64,000 bases of DNA from a virus: the IMG/VR virus record IMGVR_UViG_3300045994_000147, positions 1-64,000 of that record; one strand, given 5' to 3'. Of this stretch, positions 49,187-57,677 are shown one piece after another; position 1 is the first letter of the stretch, and the number at the start of each line of letters is the position of its first letter. The notes under the pieces are model-generated. The model did not search any database. It was not told the origin of the DNA and saw nothing but the letters and a program-made list of their open reading frames with translations. The position numbers were made by a program, and so were the translations under genes.

Positions 49187-49576
49187 TTAGAATAAGTTCT
49201 TTAATTTATAGAGAGTAGAGTTATTTAAGTCTTGTAATTCATCTATTAGATTTTGAATCTCAGAGTACTGACTACAACTCTTTCTATTCTTATCTACCCA
49301 AGATCGTACTTGTTCTACTAGTTTAATTGGATCAGAGGTTACTACGGAGACTTTAGGGTACTCCTCGATAATCCCTTCCCTACCTTGATATGCTTCGGCT
49401 AATGAATCAGCAGAATCTATTAATCCATCATAATAAGAATTAAGAGCCATATGTTGAGAGTAGCTCTTAGTTTGTAAGTGAAAGATATGCGCTTGAGTCC
49501 TTGCAGCGAATAGAATGGATATTAAAGTGGGCATTTTACCACTTGCTTTTGACGTAGTTTCCATAAGGCTCCTCAT
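49187..49576 (-). CDS. Small protein, structural region (129 aa)
   Basis: Helical, with two cysteines and a leucine-rich C terminus. Its start lies three bases from the terminator at 49579-49636, so it is the first gene after the capsid transcript end. Some read-through of the terminator must therefore supply this and the following genes, or a promoter lies near. No family recognised. Confidence 0.55.
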   Translation of the reverse strand: MRSLMETTSKASGKMPTLISILFAARTQAHIFHLQTKSYSQHMALNSYYDGLIDSADSLAEAYQGREGIIEEYPKVSVVTSDPIKLVEQVRSWVDKNRKSCSQYSEIQNLIDELQDLNNSTLYKLKNLF

Positions 49577-49578
49577 AC

Positions 49579-49636
49579 AAAAAAGCCACCCAGCTACAAC
49601 TAACCAAGAATCCTCAGGAAGTAGTAGTGGGTGGGC
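49579..49636 (-). terminator. Terminator after the capsid gene block
   Basis: Read on the minus strand, GCCCACCCACTAC pairs with GTAG-CTGGGTGGC, separated by a loop region, and TTTTTTG follows. It lies directly behind the gene at 49643-50047 and should limit read-through, so that capsid and decoration mRNA is made in excess over connector and tail mRNA. Confidence 0.8.
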
Positions 49637-49642
49637 GTGTTA

Positions 49643-50047
49643 TTAGCCTTGTGAGAACTCTGCTCGGCCACTTACAACGTATTGTAATACGATTTCAGAA
49701 GCAGCAGCAATAACTGGAGTAGCGCCAGCCACAGTGATAAACAAAGTAGTTGGGGTAGTATGCTGATATCCAGGAGTTAACAAAGCAGTTTTAGCTACAG
49801 TAACTGCAGAGGTAGCAGCTAAGTAACGAGCAGCTGAACCTACGTCACCCAGAGCAACAGTAACACCTACAGTTGTACCAGTTTTTACGTTTAAATAACC
49901 ACCAACAACGATTGCGTTAGAAGGTAAATCAATTGCGTTGAAAGTGCCGATAGCATCGACTTCACCTTTGTTCGCAGTTGAGTCAAAGTTTAAAGGCTGA
50001 ATAACAGTAATAACTGTTTGACGGCCTGGGTTTTTCTTAATTGCCAT
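49643..50047 (-). CDS. Probable capsid decoration/stabilisation protein (134 aa)
   Basis: A small Ala/Thr/Val-rich beta protein with almost no charged residues after position 35, typical of head-decoration proteins. It follows the capsid gene after a 26-aa gene and is closed by a strong terminator, so it should be made in large amounts. G+C and codon choice (GCA, GTA, ACA) look optimised as in the capsid gene. Assignment is inferred from order and composition. Confidence 0.6.
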   Translation of the reverse strand: MAIKKNPGRQTVITVIQPLNFDSTANKGEVDAIGTFNAIDLPSNAIVVGGYLNVKTGTTVGVTVALGDVGSAARYLAATSAVTVAKTALLTPGYQHTTPTTLFITVAGATPVIAAASEIVLQYVVSGRAEFSQG

Positions 50048-50073
50048 TTATATATTTCCTATTGATATGTTGA

Positions 50074-50154
50074 TTAGCAGCCTTTCTTGCCTTTAGCCGG
50101 AGCTTTCTTGACAGGAAAAGGCATTTTGCTTGGTTTAGTTGGTTTAGTAGCCAT
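50074..50154 (-). CDS. Basic 26-aa protein next to the capsid gene
   Basis: AAGAGGG lies before the ATG at a good distance on the minus strand. The product is mostly Lys, Pro, Ala and Gly and ends in Gly-Cys. It sits in the highly expressed capsid block between a hairpin and the decoration-like gene. A small virion or DNA-binding component is possible. Too short for family assignment, but the ribosome site and composition favour a real gene. Confidence 0.5.
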   Translation of the reverse strand: MATKPTKPSKMPFPVKKAPAKGKKGC

Positions 50155-50175
50155 GATACCCTCTTAGGTAAGTAA

Positions 50176-50211
50176 CCCCCAGTGGTGCGCTTCATAGAGA
50201 GGCGTAGGGGG
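50176..50211 (-). terminator. Weak terminator or processing hairpin after the capsid gene
   Basis: CCCCC (50176-50180) and GGGGG (50207-50211) form a GC-rich stem, with a GCG/CGC pair inside, just after the capsid gene stop on the minus strand. No T-run follows, so it may cause partial termination or protect the 3' end of capsid mRNA. Confidence 0.45.
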
Positions 50212-50222
50212 TGTTGTTAGAT

Positions 50223-51323
50223 TTAGATAGCGTGGTCGATTGCTAATACACCGAAGTCTTCTGTGCTCTTATCATAGATAGAGTAGAATACTGGTTTCAA
50301 GAAACCGAACATTTTATCAATGTTAATACCAGGAGAAGAATCATAGTTGAACCATTTTTCTGACCACTCAGGAGCACCTAAGTCAGCGAAGCCTAAGGCT
50401 TGTGAGCCACAGACTAAAGCACGAGCACCATCAATAGTACCAAGAGCTCCCCATTTAGAGCCAGAAGCAGCGCCTTTAGTATTATAAACTAAACGATGTT
50501 CATGGAACACTAAACCATCAACAGTCAAGATTCCGCCTTCGAAGAAAGGGTTAGTCTTTCCACGATCAGCACCAGTCACAACAGCTCTTTGGTAATCTTG
50601 ATCTTTCTTAAGTTGAGCTAAACCTTCTGGACGAATGAAGCAAACATAGTACTCTTTACCACCAGCATTCAAAGGTTTGATGTAATGGGTTTTAGCATAA
50701 ACTACGATATCAACAATAGCTTTGTAGGTAAGAGTATCAGTAGCTAACATAGTAGAAGGGCTGCCTGCAATCAATGCGCCATTAGCACCATCCCAACGTC
50801 TCCATCTTTTAGTAGAAGGAGCAGTTACGCTAGAGGCGAATGCCAATGAAGCGAATGCACCAGAGGTACGAGGAGAACCATCGTTGTTGAAAGCGTAAGA
50901 CACACCTGACAAAGTTAAGAAAGCCAGTTGATCCATACGGTTTGCTAACCAGAAAGACAATCTTTCTTTAGCATTTTCACGGAAGGAAACAACAGTCTTT
51001 TGTTCTGCCAATTTACCTTTTTGACGTAGACCGTGAGAGATCAAGTCAATGGTAATCTTGGTGTTGTAAGTCTTCATTTCTTCTTCGTTGTTTTCGCGTT
51101 CGTTATCACCAACGACACCATCTTCAACCAAGTCAGCTAACAGGTGCATGATAACCTGTTCGCCTTTTTCTGTTTTAGTTAACTCAGTGATACGTTGTAC
51201 AACAGAATCGCTTGAGCCTACGAATTTATTAATGAAAGTCAAGTCACGAGCTGCTTTCCACAGATCTTTTGACCAGACTAGTTTTTGATCTGCTGTTAAG
51301 GCAGCAAAGTTAGTTAATGCCAT
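50223..51323 (-). CDS. Major capsid protein (N4-gp56 family)
   Basis: 366 aa with the N4-gp56-type pattern: N-terminal Ala-Leu-Thr-Asn-Phe, Lys-Asp-Leu-Trp-Lys-Ala-Ala, Phe-Ile-Asn-Lys-Phe, then Lys-Gly-Glu-Gln-Val and Gly-Asn-Glu, and further on an Arg-Met-Asp-Gln-Leu segment. It forms the HK97-fold shell. The gene follows the scaffold gene and a tRNA gene and has codons richer in G and C than its neighbours, as expected for the most abundant protein. No prohead protease seen nearby. Confidence 0.88.
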   Translation of the reverse strand: MALTNFAALTADQKLVWSKDLWKAARDLTFINKFVGSSDSVVQRITELTKTEKGEQVIMHLLADLVEDGVVGDNERENNEEEMKTYNTKITIDLISHGLRQKGKLAEQKTVVSFRENAKERLSFWLANRMDQLAFLTLSGVSYAFNNDGSPRTSGAFASLAFASSVTAPSTKRWRRWDGANGALIAGSPSTMLATDTLTYKAIVDIVVYAKTHYIKPLNAGGKEYYVCFIRPEGLAQLKKDQDYQRAVVTGADRGKTNPFFEGGILTVDGLVFHEHRLVYNTKGAASGSKWGALGTIDGARALVCGSQALGFADLGAPEWSEKWFNYDSSPGINIDKMFGFLKPVFYSIYDKSTEDFGVLAIDHAI

Positions 51324-51444
51324 TTCTAAATATTTCCTATTAAATTAAAATTAAATTGATACTCATGTTAGACATTTCGGAGTCCTTGCCGACCTTTTAT
51401 CGTGAAGGTAACACGAATATATGACTAGTGTTAGTAGCCGTATT

Positions 51445-51537
51445 TGGTGGGAGCACTTGGAGTCGAACCAAGAATGTTTACCCTGAGGGATCGGATTTAC
51501 AGTCCGATGTAGAACACGCCTTATCTACAATACTCTC
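51445..51537 (-). tRNA. tRNA-Tyr (GUA anticodon)
   Basis: Minus strand. Acceptor GAGAGTA/TGCTCCC has one A-C mismatch. The D stem is GTAGA/TCTAC, the anticodon stem TCGGA/TCCGA with loop CTGTAAA (anticodon GTA), a long variable arm contains the CCC-TCA-GGG hairpin, and the T stem is CTTGG/CCAAG with loop TTCGACT. CCA is encoded. The long variable arm and GUA anticodon both fit bacterial tyrosine tRNA. It lies between the scaffold and capsid genes within the late transcript. Confidence 0.9.
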
Positions 51538-51545
51538 GTAATTTG

Positions 51546-51578
51546 TGTGTGGCTACTTATATAGCGAATTACCACACA
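51546..51578 (-). repeat. Hairpin between scaffold gene and tRNA
   Basis: TGTGTGG (51546-51552) and CCACACA (51572-51578) are exactly complementary, with a further GCTA/TAGC pair inside. It stands between the scaffold stop and the 5' end of the tRNA, where an RNase entry point or mRNA-end structure could be useful. No T-run follows. Confidence 0.45.
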
Positions 51579-51591
51579 TACGCGTAAGGGG

Positions 51592-52518
51592 TTAATCCCC
51601 TCTCAGAATACTTAATTCTTTCTTTGTTAACTTATTAAAATCCCTTTCACTCATCTTAGAGATGTCAACAGTCTCTGAATCAGCTGATTTAGTAGATGCA
51701 GATTTTACTTTAGTTGGTTGGGAACTAGCAGCTTTAGCGGCCTTCTTACCAGCCTCTACTTTCCTCTTACCACCTAGAGATACCTTTATCTCTTTCTCTA
51801 CACCCTTATACAAAGGGACTACCTTACTAATAGCTAACTTTAATCCTTCAGTCTTTGTTTTACCTGAGGCAACATACCCAGCCAGTAAAGCATTAACAGT
51901 ATCAACGGCTTCTTCATTATAATCTTTAGAGTTTGTATCTAAGAAACTATAAGTTGATTCAACAGTTGCAATGTAATTATTAAACCTTTCTGCTTCAATA
52001 GCAGCAGTAGATTCAGCTTTGGCTTCAGTGGAGGCAGTAGATTTAATTGTATTGATTAAACCCATTAACTCATTCTTTCTCTCTTTGTCAATCTGGTTCC
52101 GTAGGGCTGATGCCTTAGCTATTTCACCTTCAATGATTAGAGATACATATTGCTCTTCAGCGGCAGTGAAGTCATAAGTAGGAGCTTGTGGTGCTGCAGG
52201 AGTAGCTGCTGTTGGAGCGTTGGAGAGTGAGATAAGCTTTTCTAATTGAGCTTCTAACCATAGGTTTCGTTCCTTAGCATCTTCTCTTTGTTGAATTACT
52301 TCATCAAAACGAGACTTAGGGATACGAGCTTCTTTCTTAGTCGGTACTTCTTCTTCCTCTACTTCATCTTCTTCTTCTTCCTGTTCTTCCTCATCTACTT
52401 CTTCGTCTTCCTGATCTTCTTCTATTTCTTCAAGATCCTCATCTTCCTCGTCTTCTAAAAAGTCATCCCCTCTATCCAATGTTTCGTCTTCTTGATCTTC
52501 TTCTGTATACTTAGCCAT
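51592..52518 (-). CDS. Scaffolding protein (acidic, 308 aa)
   Basis: The N-terminal 70 residues are almost only Asp and Glu, and the central part is helical and charged with Ala/Glu heptads. The C terminus is a small basic helix, which in scaffolds binds the capsid shell. Size and position between portal/endolysin and capsid genes fit a podovirus scaffold. AAGGAAA precedes the ATG on the minus strand. Confidence 0.82.
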   Translation of the reverse strand: MAKYTEEDQEDETLDRGDDFLEDEEDEDLEEIEEDQEDEEVDEEEQEEEEDEVEEEEVPTKKEARIPKSRFDEVIQQREDAKERNLWLEAQLEKLISLSNAPTAATPAAPQAPTYDFTAAEEQYVSLIIEGEIAKASALRNQIDKERKNELMGLINTIKSTASTEAKAESTAAIEAERFNNYIATVESTYSFLDTNSKDYNEEAVDTVNALLAGYVASGKTKTEGLKLAISKVVPLYKGVEKEIKVSLGGKRKVEAGKKAAKAASSQPTKVKSASTKSADSETVDISKMSERDFNKLTKKELSILRGD

Positions 52519-52591
52519 TTGTTTCCTTAGTTTCTATTTTATCGTTTTAGTACGAGATCACCTAATATGCCTAGGTGGTGCATTTCAAAGT

Positions 52592-53095
52592 TTACTTTAA
52601 TAAAAGATTATGAGCTATTCTTCTAGCCCACCCTTTACCTTGTGATTCCCATGCTGGTATCTCAGTAAAGAATAGGAGCCTATTAGCGTTATAGTACTGT
52701 TTAAGTAATACAGGGTCTATAGAGCTAGCAGCCTTGAGTGTATTCTTTCCTATGATACCATCAGGTTCTGATCCAACAGAAGTCTGAAGGATCTTAATAG
52801 ATCTAGTCACACCACTATTTACAGCAGTATCAAATAGATCAAAACTGATCGAGGAAGGTAATTCATTTATCCTAAGTTTATTCCAATAATCCCTTAGATA
52901 TATCTCTTTCGCCCTGTCAAGGCTAAGGTTCTGTATATCCTCATCAGGATAAGACATAGAAGAGATACCAAACATACTTCCTTTCAGTTCACCTACTCCT
53001 ATTTTACCTGATGTCCAGTTGCCTCTGTCTCTCCGATCCATGGAGAGCTTACCCTCATTCCCTATTAATAATTTAAATGCATCATTGAAGTTCAT
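52592..53095 (-). CDS. Endolysin, glycoside hydrolase 108 family
   Basis: 167 aa. Glu14 in Gly-Asn-Glu-Gly followed by Asp-Arg-Arg-Asp-Arg-Gly-Asn-Trp-Thr matches the GH108 start (Glu-Gly-Gly, then Asp-x-x-Asp-x-Gly), with the catalytic glutamate. A peptidoglycan-binding-like C-terminal half contains Asp-Thr-Ala-Val-Asn-Ser-Gly and Pro-Asp-Gly-Ile-Ile-Gly-Lys-Asn-Thr-Leu. No signal peptide, so release needs the holin. It overlaps the portal gene by 14 bases, an unusual place for a lysis gene; the holin candidates are 3.4 kb away. Confidence 0.88.
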   Translation of the reverse strand: MNFNDAFKLLIGNEGKLSMDRRDRGNWTSGKIGVGELKGSMFGISSMSYPDEDIQNLSLDRAKEIYLRDYWNKLRINELPSSISFDLFDTAVNSGVTRSIKILQTSVGSEPDGIIGKNTLKAASSIDPVLLKQYYNANRLLFFTEIPAWESQGKGWARRIAHNLLLK

Positions 53096-55148
53096 TAATG
53101 TTTCCTAGTTGCCTCGGAGTACTCGTATTATCGACAGGCATTGTAGAAACTTTAGGGGCTGTTTCAGGCATTTCCTGAGGTTCGCCTTGCTCTTCTTCAT
53201 CTTTAGTTAAATGAGACTGTAGCGCGTCTATAATCAATGCTAATTTAGGGTTCTCAGAGATCATTACAGCTACATCTGCCACTTGTTTAAGAGTCTCGCC
53301 TTCTTTAGCCTTAGCCTTAGCTTCCAACTCTTCAATAGTCTTTTTCATAGTTTCTAATTGAAGCTGCATCTGTTGCTTCTCTTCGTCACTAGGGCCACCT
53401 TCAAGTTGTTGAGCGATCTCGTTCTTACGAGAGAGAGTACTCATCTTAATCATTTCAGCATCTGGTATCTGAACACCAAACTTACGCATTTCAATAGCTT
53501 GAGAGAACTGAGCATTTTGGAAAGTGATTTGAGTAGGAACATCAGAGATAACTACATCATACTTACCCACTGTTACATCGTTAATGATAGATGTACCATC
53601 ATCTTGATTTATTGTAACAGGAACATTCTCTTGTTTACCATCTTTCTCTGGGCCAGTAATAATAAAGGTTCTTTCTTGAGTATAAAAACCTTGTATCAAC
53701 TTCAATAATCTATCAGCTATCATATTACGAGTCCTAAACAAATTATCAATAGGAGCTGCGAGTTGTATAGCTGATTGATGTACTCTTGATTGAATAGCTG
53801 TACCACTCACCTCTGGGCCCTTACCTCCTTGAAAGGTTTCAGACACACCACTTATTAGCCTGATAAGATCTACACCTGAGGTTACTAGATCTTTAAGGCC
53901 CGTTGGCACTTGGTTTGGCTCAATCTTCTGTGGGGCTGTTCTCCCTTGCTTATACTCTAATACTAATCCAGTTTGAGAACCTACTTGCTCTAGATCCTCT
54001 GTATCCATATTGACTAGAGTATTTTCCTCTATCATCCAACCTGAGTTAGCAGTAGTGTTCACTACGTGTAGTATTTGAGAGTAAACCTTATTTAACATCT
54101 CTTGGGTCTTAATAAGATTATCTACTAAACCTACAGTTACACCGCGCCTAAAGTAAGGAAAGTAAGGAACTACAGTAAAATGATCATAAGGACTCCATTC
54201 ATCAAATAGAACAACATCTCTAGTAGATACTGTCCATCTAACTCTTTTAGCAGTTTTCTTAATTATTTCATATCCATTACCCTTGGCATACTTCTTCTTC
54301 TCAGCAGGTTTAGTGCCTTCTGGTACAGGGAATAAATCACCAGTACTAGGGTCAAAGTAGAACTCTCTATTATGTAGTTTCCAGTATTGTCTATTGATTA
54401 GACGGGCATGAGGGACATCTGTAGTATCTGTGTAGAAGGCAGAGTAGTTGTTTACAGAACCAAACTTATTACGCTCTTCTTCAAATGTACCCCTACCAAA
54501 GTCAGGTTCATTAGATACTGCATTCTCTATAGCTCTCCATTTGGCTAGGCCATATGTTTCTTTAATATCATCAAAGGACATCCAAGAGAGGGTAATAACA
54601 TCAGCCCAATCATCTGGATCATAACTTTTAGAATCAGGGTCTGGTATTACATCTAATGGATCCAATACATCTATACTTACATCTCCATATACGTTATCAT
54701 TAAAATCCATCTTAATGTCAAAGTAACCACGTTGTTGTATTAAACCATCTGAGAATACTTGACTCTCTTTCCATGGGAACTTACTTTGATCTGTTAGGTA
54801 CATAGAGATCTTAGAGAGTATGTCTGAGATATTCTGATCATCCACTTCCCTAGGCTTATAAGCGATATCCATCCGGCTTTGGGTTTGGTAGCCTATTACA
54901 GTATTAACTGTAGAGAAAATAATATTCTCTTCTAAGTAAGGTCTACCAGCATCCTCTAGTGACTTCTTGTCTTCAGCAGTCCATTGTCGTCCACCGCCTA
55001 AATAGAAATCCTCACATAAACGAGCTTGGGATTGATAAATGTGATGGCCTCTATACAGGGCTGTTAGATACCTCTTCCACTGATTGTTAGCTAGTTGAGT
55101 ATCTTTTAATATATTTGTTGCCATTTTATTCCTTAAGCTGTTCGCCAA
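53082..55148 (-). CDS. Portal protein (688 aa, P22-type)
   Basis: Begins with Trp-Lys-Arg-Tyr and Phe-Tyr-Leu-Gly-Gly-Gly-Arg-Gln-Trp, and has Arg-Pro-Tyr-Leu-Glu-Glu-Asn, Ile-Asn-Arg-Gln-Tyr-Trp-Lys and Val-Val-Pro-Tyr-Phe-Pro-Tyr-Phe, followed by a long helical C terminus (about 580-640), as in P22-type portals. It forms the 12-fold DNA channel and terminase docking ring. The gene overlaps the terminase gene by 16 bases. Gln/Glu-rich helices near the end resemble a barrel domain. Confidence 0.85.
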   Translation of the reverse strand: MANSLRNKMATNILKDTQLANNQWKRYLTALYRGHHIYQSQARLCEDFYLGGGRQWTAEDKKSLEDAGRPYLEENIIFSTVNTVIGYQTQSRMDIAYKPREVDDQNISDILSKISMYLTDQSKFPWKESQVFSDGLIQQRGYFDIKMDFNDNVYGDVSIDVLDPLDVIPDPDSKSYDPDDWADVITLSWMSFDDIKETYGLAKWRAIENAVSNEPDFGRGTFEEERNKFGSVNNYSAFYTDTTDVPHARLINRQYWKLHNREFYFDPSTGDLFPVPEGTKPAEKKKYAKGNGYEIIKKTAKRVRWTVSTRDVVLFDEWSPYDHFTVVPYFPYFRRGVTVGLVDNLIKTQEMLNKVYSQILHVVNTTANSGWMIEENTLVNMDTEDLEQVGSQTGLVLEYKQGRTAPQKIEPNQVPTGLKDLVTSGVDLIRLISGVSETFQGGKGPEVSGTAIQSRVHQSAIQLAAPIDNLFRTRNMIADRLLKLIQGFYTQERTFIITGPEKDGKQENVPVTINQDDGTSIINDVTVGKYDVVISDVPTQITFQNAQFSQAIEMRKFGVQIPDAEMIKMSTLSRKNEIAQQLEGGPSDEEKQQMQLQLETMKKTIEELEAKAKAKEGETLKQVADVAVMISENPKLALIIDALQSHLTKDEEEQGEPQEMPETAPKVSTMPVDNTSTPRQLGNINELQ

Positions 55149-56470
55149 TTCTTAGTGGAAATTCTTTTGGTAGTCGCTTTCATATAGTCATTTCTAAATG
55201 ATTTAGATTTGGGGAGGGTAATACCTATTGCCAAGTATCTAAAAGCATCTGCAGGATCTGAAGCCCAGTCATGAACATCATTATCCTTATATATTTGGTG
55301 CTTATCATCCCACTCCTTCCTATAGTTCTTTAAGCCATCTAAACCAGCAGCACACTTCACTTTATCGAAGTAACACTGTGGTAATATGACTCTAACGGCA
55401 TTTCTGCCTTCTTCTTTAGAAAGCTTAGAGATAATGTTTAGTCTAGTCCCTTTAAATAATTCTTCAGCCATTTCGTATCTAGTGCGACCAGAACCAAACT
55501 CTATATTAACTATATCATGAGGAAAGTTATGAGATTTATATACATAGTTCTTAGATTGTAGAACTTTAGCATAATGATCTAAACCTTTATTATTAGAGGT
55601 GTAATAGTCAATAACATGTACCGATTTACCCATAGTCTGAGTGAACCATATACAGGTATAGTCACCTGCCCCTATATCCCACCAAGTTTCTACTGGTGCT
55701 GAAGAGTCTAAAGGTAACTTACAGATTTGTCCATTCTTTTCTATATCTTCTATGATTGTAAGGTAATAGAACCCTTCTGAGTTAGCAGTCCATGAGTTAT
55801 AGAACTCTTGCTGTATTAACTCCTCGGACATACCAGATTCACGCTCTTCTTGTATAACCTCATCGGATACATATCTGTTACCATTCTCATCTAAGGTTTG
55901 AGTAACATCTAGGTTCTGTACGAACCAATTGATATTCTTCTCGGCCATTTGGGTTAAATCATAGAAATGATTCTTGCCATTGGTAGAGGAGTTGAATGCG
56001 GCCCATCCATTATTCTCTGCTAGAATAGGTCTAATAATGTTCCATGCTTTAGGGTTCTGGAAGGCAAACTCAGAGAATACACACCCTACTGGGTTAGCTC
56101 CACGAACCTTATCGAATTTGTCAGTACCCATTACTTGTATTACAGACCCAGTGGTTAAGTGGATCTTCATGTCAGTACTATTCTTAGATTGTACTAAGGA
56201 GGGAGGGATGTGATCTAAGAACTTAAAACCTGAACCATCAATACCATCCCATATTACCCTTCGTCCTTGAGCGTACTCAGGAAAGAAATAGTAATATACA
56301 CCTACCCTTTTAACGGACTCCCTAACCATTAAATTAAACATTGTTTTATCTTTTCCAGCCCTGCGGTGATAAATAGCTATTATTCTTTTATAGCCATTAT
56401 CACGAGCAGCTAGAAGCTCCTTTTGATATGTTCTTGGAGTAAATTGATATGGTATTGTGATTACAGACAT
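55133..56470 (-). CDS. terL: Terminase large subunit (445 aa)
   Basis: ATPase domain: Walker A His-Arg-Arg-Ala-Gly-Lys-Asp-Lys at 35-42 and Walker B Val-Gly-Cys-Val-Phe-Ser-Glu-Phe near 130-137. Nuclease domain: Trp-Trp-Asp-Ile-Gly-Ala-Gly-Asp near 268, and Asp-Trp-Ala-Ser-Asp-Pro-Ala-Asp-Ala-Phe-Arg near 410. This is the normal order for the packaging motor. Length is slightly short for the family. No small terminase subunit is recognisable next to it. Confidence 0.92.
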   Translation of the reverse strand: MSVITIPYQFTPRTYQKELLAARDNGYKRIIAIYHRRAGKDKTMFNLMVRESVKRVGVYYYFFPEYAQGRRVIWDGIDGSGFKFLDHIPPSLVQSKNSTDMKIHLTTGSVIQVMGTDKFDKVRGANPVGCVFSEFAFQNPKAWNIIRPILAENNGWAAFNSSTNGKNHFYDLTQMAEKNINWFVQNLDVTQTLDENGNRYVSDEVIQEERESGMSEELIQQEFYNSWTANSEGFYYLTIIEDIEKNGQICKLPLDSSAPVETWWDIGAGDYTCIWFTQTMGKSVHVIDYYTSNNKGLDHYAKVLQSKNYVYKSHNFPHDIVNIEFGSGRTRYEMAEELFKGTRLNIISKLSKEEGRNAVRVILPQCYFDKVKCAAGLDGLKNYRKEWDDKHQIYKDNDVHDWASDPADAFRYLAIGITLPKSKSFRNDYMKATTKRISTKNWRTA

Positions 56471-56473
56471 GTA

Positions 56474-56911
56474 TTACTTACCTACTCTCTTAGTTTCAGC
56501 CCCATTAGACTTATCCCAACTACGGGCAATACCTAACCCTAACATACCACCTATTAACGTCTGTAATAGATTAATATCAATCCCTGGGAATACTGCTGGA
56601 TACCCGAATACTAAGAGCATACCATTAACCACTGGCATTAGTACTACTTGATAAGCTAAACCTGAGCCGCCTACCCAGCCTATGAATGGCCTCCATCCTG
56701 CTACAAATACAGAGGATGAAGAGGCTTCTGTGTTATTAACATTAACCTGAGCTAGTACAGAATTATATTCATTCTGCATTTCAGTTAAGGCTAATGTCAT
56801 TCTATTTCGTTCTGCTAAATCTGCATCAGGAGCTACTTTATCTAATATCTTAGAGATAAGGTTAGAGCCTGCTTCTATAGCTGATGGTATATCGAACATA
56901 TTGTTACCCAA
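56474..56911 (-). CDS. Holin, 3TM type (145 aa)
   Basis: A charged N-terminal helix region is followed by Trp-Arg-Pro-Phe-Ile-Gly-Trp (about 73-79), the signature of GTA-type 3TM holins, and then three hydrophobic segments to residue 132. A basic tail ends the protein. Such proteins form inner membrane holes that release the endolysin. It overlaps the next small gene by eight bases. Confidence 0.78.
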   Translation of the reverse strand: MGNNMFDIPSAIEAGSNLISKILDKVAPDADLAERNRMTLALTEMQNEYNSVLAQVNVNNTEASSSSVFVAGWRPFIGWVGGSGLAYQVVLMPVVNGMLLVFGYPAVFPGIDINLLQTLIGGMLGLGIARSWDKSNGAETKRVGK

Positions 56912-57113
56912 ATATTTTAGTTAAGAGAGGGATAGCTTTATCTCCTAAGACAGCTAGGAAGAATGCAGCAGTACCCCATGTTTTAAACCACGTCTTTATT
57001 TCTTTTACTTCATCTAGCACTTCATCTAACCGTTGAGATATAGCTTCAACACGGACGTTTAATTTAACGTTATTAATTTCTAAATCTTTAAATTCCTCTT
57101 GATTCGGCATCAT
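56904..57113 (-). CDS. Small coiled-coil membrane protein, lysis region (69 aa)
   Basis: Residues about 8-44 form an amphipathic coiled-coil helix, and 46-66 form one hydrophobic segment. This layout resembles haemolysin XhlA-like or holin-accessory proteins that act next to a holin. Its gene overlaps the holin gene. Function inferred from position and shape; no small-terminase-like helix-turn-helix is present. Confidence 0.6.
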   Translation of the reverse strand: MMPNQEEFKDLEINNVKLNVRVEAISQRLDEVLDEVKEIKTWFKTWGTAAFFLAVLGDKAIPLLTKIFG

Positions 57114-57125
57114 AGTCAGTCCTGA

Positions 57126-57644
57126 TTATAAAGTGCCAACTGTTACAACTAAACTCTTTATACGTTCCTCTATTCTACCAGAGGATCTTAAGATAGTTAT
57201 GGTATTTGTTAGGGTGAACTTCTTTAATAATGGATCCACTAATGTTACCTTTATTCCAGTAGTCTTAGTATCTAATATTACTGGTAATTCAGTAGTAACA
57301 CCAACAGTTGATGTCCATGTAGAAGTTGTTATAGCATCCCCAGTTAATAGGCGAGTAGTTGCTGGTAGACACTTCCACCTTACAGTCCCATCATCTGTAG
57401 TCTTACCTTCTGTAGTATCAAATACTGGTTCTACTGATGCAGAGATACCACCTGAGATACACTCATACATGCATCCATTAGCTGTGGTAGGGACAATGAC
57501 ATCTAAGCCTTTTATATACTCCTTACTTGAAACTCTAGTAGGTGGCCTATAATCTATATAGTAGTACTTCTTTGAAGAAGGGTCATGCAAATCCGCGTCA
57601 GGCCATATAACCTGACCAGAGTCATCTGAGTAAATAATTGACAT
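57126..57644 (-). CDS. Small structural protein with a Cys/Gly-rich module (172 aa)
   Basis: The middle shows Gly-Cys-Met-Tyr-Glu-Cys-Ile-Ser-Gly-Gly, then Glu-Pro-Val-Phe and Asp-Gly-Thr-Val-Arg-Trp-Lys-Cys, a short beta module (DGTVxW) seen in many phage tail and fibre proteins. The C-terminal part looks like an immunoglobulin-type beta sandwich. It probably decorates the tail or carries a binding module. Confidence 0.65.
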   Translation of the reverse strand: MSIIYSDDSGQVIWPDADLHDPSSKKYYYIDYRPPTRVSSKEYIKGLDVIVPTTANGCMYECISGGISASVEPVFDTTEGKTTDDGTVRWKCLPATTRLLTGDAITTSTWTSTVGVTTELPVILDTKTTGIKVTLVDPLLKKFTLTNTITILRSSGRIEERIKSLVVTVGTL

Positions 57645-57677
57645 TTTTAGCCTTGTATGTTATTAGTAAGTTTTATA

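Noticed and set aside
51395-52545. Full FliA promoters (-35 and -10) before scaffold and capsid genes
   Set aside because: Only the CGATAA core is seen; no TAAA-type -35 lies 11 bases upstream, so I list it as a hypothesis and not as promoter features.
56904-57113. Small terminase subunit next to terL
   Set aside because: The product is a coiled coil plus one membrane segment, without helix-turn-helix; it fits a holin-accessory protein better.
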